From: Allobosea caraganae
GTDB lineage: Bacteria; Pseudomonadota; Alphaproteobacteria; Rhizobiales; Beijerinckiaceae
NCBI RefSeq assembly: GCF_003351345.1
Contig: NZ_QQTO01000019.1
Span: forward strand, 806,001-870,000
Length of the DNA stretch: 64,000 nt
Reading direction: 5' to 3'
Positions 29,518-36,491 of this stretch are shown here, piece by piece. A model generated the notes under the pieces. It was not told the origin of the DNA. It saw only the letters and a program-made list of their open reading frames with translations, and searched no databases. Positions within the stretch are counted from its first letter, which is position 1. Each line of letters starts with the position of its first letter. The position numbers were made by a program, and so were the translations under genes.

Positions 29518-30199
29518 ACGCCGCGATATCGGGTACCGTCAGCTTGAACCACTCGCCGTTCGCGCGGCGGTCGGCGAACCGTCGATGCCAATAGGCTTCG
29601 ATGCCGGCAGGATCATCCGTCGCGATCACATGGATGAGCACGGCCTTGTCCGGAAGCGCGATGCGTATCTCCTTGACGCGACGCTCAAGCTCATCGCTAC
29701 GCCCGATCTTATAGTGGGCACCCGATTGGATCAGATAAACCGAACCGTCTGCCGGACGACGCGCGGAGCGCGACGCGGGCGCGGAAGTGGCTGACGGCAA
29801 GATGCCGGCGACATCCGCAAACTCGGCATTCGCCGCCACCCACTCGCGAAGCGCGTCTACGAGACCAACCTTGTCGAAGGCGTTGGATATGGTGCTGTGG
29901 GCGGGAAATCCGGGCCTGCTTCTTCCGAAAATGCGGATGTCGCCCAAGGTCGGCATCTTGCCGAAATGTCGAACGGCCAGCGCCACTTCCCGCAGGATCG
30001 CGTCTCGATTGAGCCGCTTCTGCATGACATTGGGTGCCAGACCAGCCTCAGCGACGGCATCGCCCCAACGCGCCCAATAAACTCCGTACCACTCATGGTA
30101 GCGGATGCCGGTTTCGGCTTCGAAGACCTGACGCCCCGGAACCCTGCCTTCGTTCGCCGCTGCCAGCCGCCTGATCTCTGCCAGAATTCGTTCACGCAT
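29495..30199 (-). CDS. GIY-YIG domain protein with two HNH-associated repeats
   Basis: A 234-residue protein. Residues about 1-57 and 64-122 are two copies of a homing-endonuclease-associated repeat: 'ILAEIRRLAAANEGRVPGRQVF..WGDAVAEAGL' and 'ILREVALAVRHFGKMPTLGDI..VGLVDALREW'. Residues about 152-234 are a GIY-YIG nuclease of the MUG113/T5orf172 kind: 'VYLIQSG..YKIGRS' replaces GIY..YIG, Arg167 follows, and Glu201 in 'GIEAYWHRRF' is the metal-binding acid. Likely a sequence-specific or repair nuclease. It is on the opposite strand to its neighbours, and so is the next gene. Confidence 0.75.
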   Translation of the reverse strand: MRERILAEIRRLAAANEGRVPGRQVFEAETGIRYHEWYGVYWARWGDAVAEAGLAPNVMQKRLNRDAILREVALAVRHFGKMPTLGDIRIFGRSRPGFPAHSTISNAFDKVGLVDALREWVAANAEFADVAGILPSATSAPASRSARRPADGSVYLIQSGAHYKIGRSDELERRVKEIRIALPDKAVLIHVIATDDPAGIEAYWHRRFADRRANGEWFKLTVPDIAAFKRRRFQ

Positions 30200-30338
30200 A
30201 TGGTAGACGTTAGCTGTCCGACAGTGCCTAGGCCAGGGCTCTGCGCATCATCGCACCCGCCCCACCCCGGCGGCGCAACCCGGCCAGCTCTGCCGGTGCG
30301 GGGCTGATCGTCACGGCGATGCGGGAATTGATCCCAGC

Positions 30339-30941
30339 CTACTGCCGGGAGAAGGTCGGCCTCAGAGCAGGCCCACCGCCGCCTTCCGGTTCTTCGGCGT
30401 CGATCTCGGCGAGGGTCGCATCGGCATCGAACTGGGATGCAGGGCGTTCCAGGCCATATGCCGGCATGAAGGGCAGATCGGCATCGAGGTCTTCCAGCCT
30501 CGGCAATGGATCGCCGGCATCTACGGCTACCGCAGCCACGCACCAGGCCAGAACCAGGAAATCGCGCATCGCGATCTCCATATGCTCGACGAACGCCGCC
30601 ACAGCTTGGCTGTCGGAACTGGCTACGAACAGTCTGGACAGCAATTCCACCCGCTGGGACATCGCCGCTGCGGTGGGCGCAGAACCTCGTACTACGAGCA
30701 GGCCAAAATCCTTCAGGAGGCGGCCTATCGCTCGTTGCTCGTCCAGGCTTGTACGCAGCGCGAAGAGGCGGCGCAGCGCCGCCCGGCGCTCCGGCGGATC
30801 AAGCTCGCTGCGAGCCAAAATCCTGCCGCAGGCGGCGATCGTCAGCCTGACGAATACCTCGGCATCTCCGTCCCAGACAACGGTTTCCGTCGTTAGAGAG
30901 AACACGGAAGGAGCGGGAGTGATTTCTGGATTCCAAGTCAT
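30339..30941 (-). CDS. Unknown protein of the mobile element
   Basis: A 200-residue, mostly helical, acidic protein that I do not recognise. The ATG at 30941 has GAGG six bases upstream. One hydrophobic stretch ('FLVLAWCVAAVAVDAG', about residues 136-151) could be buried or a weak membrane segment. The C-terminus is Asp/Glu/Gly-rich. It is on the minus strand with the GIY-YIG gene (139 bases apart), facing away from the mob genes. It could be a regulator of transfer or a defence or accessory factor; the sequence does not say. Confidence 0.6.
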   Translation of the reverse strand: MTWNPEITPAPSVFSLTTETVVWDGDAEVFVRLTIAACGRILARSELDPPERRAALRRLFALRTSLDEQRAIGRLLKDFGLLVVRGSAPTAAAMSQRVELLSRLFVASSDSQAVAAFVEHMEIAMRDFLVLAWCVAAVAVDAGDPLPRLEDLDADLPFMPAYGLERPASQFDADATLAEIDAEEPEGGGGPALRPTFSRQ

Positions 30942-31141
30942 GTGCGGCCTCTGCGGTTGGCGGTCGCACAATTGTCTGGTTAACGCGAATCTAACGCAAC
31001 GGTATTACCGGCTAAGGCGGTTGCAGGAGGAGACGAATCGGCTACGGACGCGCAAGAAACGCGGAGCGGATTCCGAATCGAGTACTACCATTGACGCTTT
31101 CGAGGGCGCGCATAATCATCAGGAAGCCTTTGAAAGCCAGC

Positions 31142-31207
31142 AGTGCGCGGTAGTACGCGCAGACTGGCCAAGGGGGCAAGCCCCCTGTGGAACCCCCGAG
31201 GCAAGAC
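31142..31207 (+). other. Candidate origin of transfer (oriT)
   Basis: Immediately upstream of the mobC-like gene are two perfect hairpins: tgcgcg-gtagta-cgcgca (31144-31161) and agggggc-aa-gccccct (31171-31186), followed by tgtggaaccccc. An inverted repeat next to a conserved nick region just upstream of mob genes is the usual oriT layout. The wider gap 30942-31207 holds no gene. The nick site itself is not determined. Confidence 0.5.
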
Positions 31208-31549
31208 ATGGCCGCCGCCCATCACCCGCTCTCCTACAAGTTGCGCCCCGACGAGCTTGCCGCGCTTCGCGAGGCGGCATCGGCGGCAGGCATCGGCACC
31301 TCCACCTATGCCGCCGAGGCCGTGCGCCGCGCCATCGGGACGACCCGCCGTCGCCCGATGCCTCGCCAGCACTCCGAGCTGGCCGTCGCGCTACGAGAGG
31401 CCACCGTCGCGGTCTGCCGGGTGGGCGGGCTCACAAATCAATTATGCCGGCATGCCCATACCGGTGGGCGCGTCGATGCCGACGCGCTTGATCGCCTCCG
31501 AGCGCAACTGGCCCTGATCGATGCACGCTTGGAGGCGTCGGCCCGGTGA
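31208..31549 (+). CDS. MobC-like relaxosome accessory protein
   Basis: A 113-residue protein. Near the N-terminus 'YKLRPDELAALREAASAAGIGTSTYAAEAVRRAI' in outline is a ribbon-helix-helix DNA-binding region, and the C-terminal half has 'ATVAVCRVGGLTNQLCRHAHTG', the MobC 'lxriGnNlNQlar' motif. MobC proteins bind oriT and help the relaxase melt it. The ATG at 31208 has GAGG six bases upstream. The stop overlaps the relaxase GTG start (GTGA), so the two are coupled. Confidence 0.8.
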   Translation: MAAAHHPLSYKLRPDELAALREAASAAGIGTSTYAAEAVRRAIGTTRRRPMPRQHSELAVALREATVAVCRVGGLTNQLCRHAHTGGRVDADALDRLRAQLALIDARLEASAR

Positions 31550-33291
31550 TCATGGCGCATGCCCGACACGGTCGGACGCGACGCGATTGCCGAAATCTCG
31601 CCAAGCACCTCATGAAGCCGGAGGCGGGCATTCCTCCCCATGTGCATTCCATGGTCGGGCTTGCCGCAAAGGATCTCGAAGCCGGGCTTCATGCCATGCG
31701 CCGTCTTGCGCCCCCCGCCGCAGCGGCCTTCCATCACGTCTCCCTCTCCCCCTCAACGGAATGGACGCCAGATGATCTCGTAGTGGCCGCAGCATCTGTC
31801 GTACGGGAACTGGGCGGCGACCCTGCGACCCATCCTCACGTCATCGTCCTGCATCACAAGCCAGGGGCAGCCGGACGCGGATCGCTGCACGCTCATGTGG
31901 TCGTATCGCACTGGGCCGGCCCCGGTCGCGGCCTTGACGATGCCTGGTCGCATCTGAGGCTTGAGCGCCTGGCGAGGGAACTGGAATGGTCTCACCGCGA
32001 GCCTCTGACGCGTGGTCGGCACGACAGGGCCATTGCCAAGGCTCTTCGCGCGCGGGGCAATCCAGAGATTGCCGATGCGCTGCTTACGGCCGAGTGCGAC
32101 GAACTGGTCCCGCGATCCGTCGTGACGGCTCCAGCAAGGCAGGCTCTGGCCCGTCAAGGGATTGATGATGTCGCAGCGCGCTCTGCCGTCACCGCCGCAT
32201 GGTCGCAGGCCGATACGCCGTCATCCTTCTACGCCGCACTGGCCGAAGCAGGCCTGCTCGTCGTGCCGGGCCAGAAGCAGGGTGTCTGGGTCGTGCAATC
32301 GTCAGGCGGCGTCGTCATCGGCGCTCTGGACCGGATTGTCAGGCAGAAGCGCGGCGATGTCGCCGCCCGAATGGAGGTAACCGATGAACACCACGATGCC
32401 GCCCCTCGACCAGGAGCTCTTGATCCGCACCCGGAAGGTCGACAGCAAGACAGAGACCTTGCTCCGCCTACTCGATTTGCTGGAGGATCGGGAGGGGCCG
32501 ACACCGTTGGATCTGATCCGCGAAGCCCTGACGGACATCCTGGTGGAGCAGCGGCGCATCAGCGACAGCCTACTTCGCATCGAGCAGGTGACCCTGCCTC
32601 GGCCCGTCGCCGTGTCCGGGATCGTGCCGCAGCGATAGCGCTAGCTTCCGCGATCTCGATGCCTGAGATCAAGGCCGAGGTCGAGCGCCGCTATCTGCAA
32701 CGCCGGCTCGATGAACTCCGGGGAGTTCATGATGCTGCTCGCGAGAAGCTCGCCCTTGCGAGAGTCCCCTTGCCGATGCCGGACAGCCTAATCCAGGCAC
32801 GGCTCCGAGCCGACCGCGCGCGGCAGGCGAACAGGGCGACGCGGGATGCGATGCACGCGGCCAGTGCCCGCCTCGACGCGATCAAGGCCGCCGAACCAAG
32901 AGGCTTCGCGGTTCTAGCAGCATGGATCGGCGGGCGGGCACGCAGGCTTCGTCAAGAAGCCGCTGAGGCGGCAGAAGATGCTCGCCGGGCCAGAGAGCGA
33001 CATGAGGACGCCAACCGCCTCTCAGGTGTCTTCCAGGCGGCTTCCGAGGCTGAGGCCGAGCGCGTTGCCATCGAGCGGGTTCAGGCCGCAGCAGCCCGGC
33101 GGCAGTTAGTCGAAGTTGCGGAGCACGAGCTGGCGGTCGCGGCAGTGGCCGCGAAGCTGTTAAGGACCGATCCTTCGCTCGTCAGTCTGTCGGCCACCGA
33201 CCTGCGTTGGCGCGCTGATAAGGAACTGCGGCACCATCATCGCATCGGCGAACAACATCTCTACGCGCCGCGACCCAAGCTTCCAGGGTAG
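31546..33291 (+). CDS. Relaxase / mobilization nuclease
   Basis: A 581-residue protein starting with GTG, GGAGG about ten bases upstream. The N-terminal domain has 'NLAKHLMKPEAG' (His21), 'HHVSLSPSTEWT', then 'VLHHKPGAAGRGSLHAHVVVSHW' in two pieces: His103-His104 and the metal-binding His115-x-His117. This is the PF03432-like relaxase order, close to the 'ARHLxxxxENE' subgroup, where His stands in the place of the catalytic Tyr. Residues about 365-580 are Ala/Arg/Glu-rich helices, probably coiled coil. Residues about 280-365 are low-complexity and overlap a second gene in another frame (32384-32638). It nicks oriT and pilots the strand. Confidence 0.87.
   Translation: MIMAHARHGRTRRDCRNLAKHLMKPEAGIPPHVHSMVGLAAKDLEAGLHAMRRLAPPAAAAFHHVSLSPSTEWTPDDLVVAAASVVRELGGDPATHPHVIVLHHKPGAAGRGSLHAHVVVSHWAGPGRGLDDAWSHLRLERLARELEWSHREPLTRGRHDRAIAKALRARGNPEIADALLTAECDELVPRSVVTAPARQALARQGIDDVAARSAVTAAWSQADTPSSFYAALAEAGLLVVPGQKQGVWVVQSSGGVVIGALDRIVRQKRGDVAARMEVTDEHHDAAPRPGALDPHPEGRQQDRDLAPPTRFAGGSGGADTVGSDPRSPDGHPGGAAAHQRQPTSHRAGDPASARRRVRDRAAAIALASAISMPEIKAEVERRYLQRRLDELRGVHDAAREKLALARVPLPMPDSLIQARLRADRARQANRATRDAMHAASARLDAIKAAEPRGFAVLAAWIGGRARRLRQEAAEAAEDARRARERHEDANRLSGVFQAASEAEAERVAIERVQAAAARRQLVEVAEHELAVAAVAAKLLRTDPSLVSLSATDLRWRADKELRHHHRIGEQHLYAPRPKLPG
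32384..32638 (+). CDS. Small helical protein nested out of frame inside the relaxase gene
   Basis: An 84-residue ORF lying wholly inside the relaxase gene in the +1 frame. It has its own strong ribosome site, ggaggtaaccgATG, and a composition typical of a real soluble protein: residues about 8-68 are amphipathic helix with regular Leu/Ile spacing ('LLRLLDLLEDREG', 'LDLIREALTDILVEQRRI'). The relaxase frame over the same bases is Gly/Pro/Arg/His-rich low complexity, as expected when the other frame is the constrained one. ColE1 mbeB/mbeD and RSF1010 mobB are precedents for mob genes nested in a relaxase gene. Probably a mobilization accessory protein. Confidence 0.7.
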   Translation: MNTTMPPLDQELLIRTRKVDSKTETLLRLLDLLEDREGPTPLDLIREALTDILVEQRRISDSLLRIEQVTLPRPVAVSGIVPQR

Positions 33292-33388
33292 CGTGTAGCG
33301 TCGGCAGGCCTCGACCCTCGCGCCGTCAGAAGCTATCGTTCGTGCCGAGGTCAAAATATTGGTCGCAATAAGGAGATAGGTGAATTGA

Positions 33389-34294
33389 ATGCAAAGCATA
33401 TCTGCGATGATCCAAAAATATTGTGGATCACAACGCCCGACTGGTCTGGTCGTTATAAGGGAGGGACAGATAGCCGGAACTTGGGGCTCAACTGATCACC
33501 CTGTAAATGTTCGTTCCGTTCGCAAAAGCCTATTAAGCGCTCTTTACGGCATCGCCGTTGGTGAGGGAAAAATCAATATAGATGATACGCTCGAAAAATT
33601 AGCCATCGACGACACGCCGCCTAGCCTCAGCGAAACAGAGAAGCAGGCCACCGTCCGCGATTTACTTACGTGTTCCTCTGGAATATATCATGCTGCCGCT
33701 TACGAAACCCGTCTCATGGGAGAAAAACGTCCAGATCGCGGCAGTCACGTGGCGGGTAAGTTTTGGTATTACAACAATTGGGATTTCAACGCGCTTGGCA
33801 CCATATATCGTCAAGCGACATCTCAAGATATTTTTGAAGATTTTCATCATAAAATTGCCGATCCGATAGGAATGACGAATTATTCATACAGAAATGGTGT
33901 TTATCAGAAAGAAGAAACGTCGGATCATCCGGCTTATCTATTTAAAATGAGCGCCGATGATTTGGCAAAATTCGGGCTTCTTTATTTGAACAATGGAAAC
34001 GTGAATGGTCAGCAAATCATTCCGTCATCGTGGGTGATGGAATCTACGCAGCCGCATTTGTTGACTGACGCGGAGGGATTTGGCTACGGCTACATGTGGT
34101 GGGTATCAACGTCCGATACGGTCAATGGCAAAGGCGCCTTCGTCGCTGCGGGTAACGGGGGGCAAATTCTTGCTGTTGCCCCATCGAAACAGCTAGTCAT
34201 AGCCCAAACAGTTGATCTTTCAAGCAACAAGGGGCGACTTGAAACTGCTCCGTTCTTTGCTTTCACCAGGCAGGTTTTTGGCCATTATACGTAG
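33389..34294 (+). CDS. Serine hydrolase, beta-lactamase/penicillin-binding-protein fold
   Basis: A 301-residue protein of the beta-lactamase (PF00144) superfamily. The nucleophile motif S-x-x-K is 'RSVRKSLLSALYG', the second motif Y-x-N is 'YYNNWDFNALG', and 'AAGNGGQI' stands for the third (K/H-S/T-G). The layout resembles esterases and 6-aminohexanoate-dimer hydrolases more than true class C beta-lactamases. No signal peptide is seen, so it is probably cytoplasmic. Its DNA is visibly AT-richer than the rest of the window, with codons such as aaa, att and tta, so it was acquired separately as cargo. It is the last gene before attR. Confidence 0.85.
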   Translation: MQSISAMIQKYCGSQRPTGLVVIREGQIAGTWGSTDHPVNVRSVRKSLLSALYGIAVGEGKINIDDTLEKLAIDDTPPSLSETEKQATVRDLLTCSSGIYHAAAYETRLMGEKRPDRGSHVAGKFWYYNNWDFNALGTIYRQATSQDIFEDFHHKIADPIGMTNYSYRNGVYQKEETSDHPAYLFKMSADDLAKFGLLYLNNGNVNGQQIIPSSWVMESTQPHLLTDAEGFGYGYMWWVSTSDTVNGKGAFVAAGNGGQILAVAPSKQLVIAQTVDLSSNKGRLETAPFFAFTRQVFGHYT

Positions 34295-34399
34295 GAATTT
34301 AATAACCGACCCGCTCTTTGCTTCAGGCGGCATCCAAGGACTACGTTCCACCTGCAACGGAAGCGGCGAGGATCTGCCCCTTGACCGGCCCACATCGCC

Positions 34400-34423
34400 G
34401 GTCCACATTACGTATATCGGACC
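34400..34423. promoter_or_regulatory. Imperfect inverted repeat near the right end of the element
   Basis: GGTCC at 34400-34404 and GGACC at 34419-34423 are separated by 14 bases. The left arm, cggtccacatt, is the same 11-mer found beside the integrase start at 25513-25523. Together they are candidate integrase arm-type or excisionase sites at the two ends of the element. Confidence 0.35.
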
Positions 34424-34478
34424 GACAAGCCGTCGAAAACCGCGTTGCCGCCCAGTTCTTGGTGAACTTGGATAGGGG

Positions 34479-34495
34479 TCCTAGTCCCCCAGCCA
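34479..34495 (+). other. attR core of the integrated element
   Basis: tcctagtcccccagcca repeats exactly the last 17 bases of the tRNA-Gln gene. The rest of the tRNA is not present here, as expected at the distal end of an island. Confidence 0.88.
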
Positions 34496-35036
34496 CTTCC
34501 GTGGCTTCCCTTGGTTTCCCAGTTATTTGCGGCTGCCGTGAAACGCTGCGGCCTACGAATCATGCTCGGTCGGGTCGATCGCCGCGAGGCATTGTGGCGC
34601 GCCCGACTGATGCACCTTTGGTGCGGAGTACGGGTCCTTCGTGCGCCTCAACTTCGGCTGCACGCAGGCGTGCTGACGAACGCCAGCGAGCGCATGGCGA
34701 ATGCGCTCGCTGGGCACGGGCAAGACTACCCGCCCAAGGGCTCCTTCGAAGAAGCCACTGTCCGCGTGGCCGCGCTCAAGGCGCAGCAGGAGGCGAAGTT
34801 CCACGCCCACCTTGCCAGCTTCGGCGTTACGGCGGCGGCTGAGCGCCTTGAAGTCCGCCCGCCGGCTGGCTCGCCCCGAAGCTTCGACATGCGGGCTGGC
34901 GAGAGCCTCTTCCTCGCCGGCCTGAGCGCCGCTGCGCGTCCCCGGCTTGCAACAATCGGCCGTCACACATACAGCGCAGCCAGAACATCGCGCCCATATT
35001 TCCTATCTTAGCCAGACAGAACTGCGAGCCGTTCGC
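34496..35036. other. Gap between attR and the sulfur island
   Basis: No gene is called with confidence. One plus-strand frame is open across most of it and contains a plausible helical stretch ('SFEEATVRVAALKAQQEAKFHAHL' in outline) near 34740-34810, which may be a gene remnant disturbed by insertions. A perfect 12-bp inverted repeat, ccagcgagcgca / tgcgctcgctgg, lies at 34683-34713. Confidence 0.4.
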
Positions 35037-36107
35037 ATGAGCCGTGATTCCGAATTTCTTTGGTACATCCCCAACGACGTCAAAGCCGGCCACCGCGGCG
35101 ACTCCGCCGGCGAAGACCATAACAGCCTGGAGACTCTGACCAGCCAGGCGAAGGCGTTGGAGGAGCACGGCTGGAAAGGCGCGCTCATCGGCACCGGCTG
35201 GGGCCGACCCGACACCTTCACCGTCGCGGCCGCGCTCGCCGCGCGGACCACCACCTTCGAACCGCTCATCGCGATCCGCCCGGGCTACTGGCGGCCGGCG
35301 AATCTCGCGTCGGCCGCGGCCACGCTGGACCAGCTGACCGGCGGGCGCGTGCGCATCAACATCGTGTCGGGCAAGGACAATCTCGCCGCCTATGGCGACA
35401 GCGAGGGCGACCAGGAACACCGCTACGCCAGGACCAAGGAGTTCATGCGGCTGGTCCGCAGGCTCTGGACCGAAGAGAACGTGACTTATGCGGGCGAGCA
35501 CTTTCGGGTCACGGAGTCCACCGTGGCGCCGCGCATCACGGCTCGCGGCGACCGCCGGCACCCCGAGCTCTATTTCGGCGGCGCTTCTGAGGCGGCGGAG
35601 CGGGTGGCCGCCACCGAGGCCGATGTCCAGCTCTTCTGGGGCGAACCGCTCGACGATGTCCGGGAGCGGATCGAGCGGCTGAAGACGTTGAGCAAAGAAC
35701 TCGACCGCGATCTTCCTCCGCTGAGGTTCGGTCTGCGGATCACCACGCTGGTGCGTGATACGACGGAGCAGGCCTGGGCCGACGCGGAGGCGAAGGTTGC
35801 CGAGATGGCGGCGAACAAGGGAGCCGGCTGGAACGACCACCAGCGGGCCGTCGCAGTCGGCCAGCAGCGGCTGCTCGATCTGCATGCGCGCGGCGAGGTG
35901 CTCGACGACAACCTCTATACCGCCCCGGGCAAGTTCGGTGGCGGCGGTGCCGGCACCACGTGGCTGGTGGGCTCGGCGGCGGATGTCGCGCGTTCGCTGC
36001 GCAAGTACCGCGACCTGGGAGTCACGCAATTCGTGCTCTCCGATACGCCGTACCTGTCCGAGATCAAGCGGCAGGGCGATCAACTGCTTCCGCTGCTGCG
36101 CGACTGA
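35037..36107 (+). CDS. LLM-class flavin-dependent monooxygenase, SsuD-like
   Basis: A 356-residue bacterial-luciferase-like oxygenase using reduced FMN and oxygen. It has the alkanesulfonate-monooxygenase look: 'FLWYIPNDVKAG' at the start, 'IAIRPGYWRPANLASAAATLDQLTGGR', 'INIVSGKDNLAAYGD', and 'PELYFGGASEAAERVA' for flavin phosphate binding; length fits SsuD (about 380). The ATG at 35037 was chosen because the frame upstream has no family similarity. It is the first gene past the mobile element and heads the sulfur island; the nearest transporter genes follow 380 bases later. Confidence 0.88.
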   Translation: MSRDSEFLWYIPNDVKAGHRGDSAGEDHNSLETLTSQAKALEEHGWKGALIGTGWGRPDTFTVAAALAARTTTFEPLIAIRPGYWRPANLASAAATLDQLTGGRVRINIVSGKDNLAAYGDSEGDQEHRYARTKEFMRLVRRLWTEENVTYAGEHFRVTESTVAPRITARGDRRHPELYFGGASEAAERVAATEADVQLFWGEPLDDVRERIERLKTLSKELDRDLPPLRFGLRITTLVRDTTEQAWADAEAKVAEMAANKGAGWNDHQRAVAVGQQRLLDLHARGEVLDDNLYTAPGKFGGGGAGTTWLVGSAADVARSLRKYRDLGVTQFVLSDTPYLSEIKRQGDQLLPLLRD

Positions 36108-36491
36108 GGTCGGAGCCGGGAGATTCTCGACGGCCGAGGCCGCAGCTTCGCCGTGAGCAGGGTCGCGCCCGGGACCGCCCGCCTGCCGTGCTGGGAAGGT
36201 GGGGCTCCGTCCGGCGAGTCTGTTCTTTTTAAGAAACGATGCGCCGATTGTCGGCAAAGAACAGGCCGAGCCCGCGCAGATTCCGGCCTCTTTTTGGGCC
36301 GCGGCTAATATCTTTCTTCTCGTTTACGGGTTTCGAGTATTTCCTTCTCAAGCGGTGTGTTCTTTTAAACGGTCCATCTATTGACCCGATCGGGGTCGGG
36401 GCCGATCCTCCAGGTGACATTTCAGCGCGGTTCCTGGCCCCGGATTGCTTGATCCGGACGGCCTCCGTTCCGCCTGCTCCAGGAGGCTTCC
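36108..36491. other. Intergenic promoter region of the Liv-type operon
   Basis: No gene is seen. From about 36220 to 36390 it is AT-rich, with 'tgttcttttt' and 'tgttctttta' direct repeats (36221, 36357) and ttctt-ttt-aagaa forming a short hairpin. A TTGACC hexamer at 36380-36385 next to gaccc-gatcg-gggtc could be a -35 box with an operator. It should drive the operon starting at 36492. Confidence 0.5.

Larger units (their letters stand above)
25434..34495 (+). mobile_element. Integrative mobilizable element in tRNA-Gln
   Basis: The element spans about 9.06 kb between two 17-bp direct repeats, one of which is the tRNA 3' end. Gene order: tyrosine integrase, HUH-type putative replication protein, serine resolvase, GIY-YIG protein, unknown ORF, candidate oriT, MobC-like protein, relaxase with a nested ORF, AT-rich serine hydrolase. 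Mobilization and integration genes are present but no coupling protein or mating-pair genes, so transfer would rely on a helper conjugative system. No phage structural genes are seen. The base composition of the right end (33300-34480) is clearly AT-richer than both flanks, a sign of recent acquisition. Confidence 0.88.

Noticed and set aside
33389..34294. Calling the cargo hydrolase an antibiotic-resistance beta-lactamase
   Set aside because: The fold motifs fit, but it lacks a signal peptide and the third motif is atypical; resistance cannot be inferred.
25434..34495. Prophage rather than mobilizable element
   Set aside because: No capsid, terminase, portal, tail or lysis genes; mobC and relaxase are present instead.
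25434..34495. Complete self-transmissible ICE
   Set aside because: No VirB/TraG-type secretion or coupling-protein gene is encoded between the repeats.
34511..35011. A 166-codon open frame after attR
   Set aside because: No Shine-Dalgarno, mixed composition and no recognisable domain; kept only as a possible remnant.
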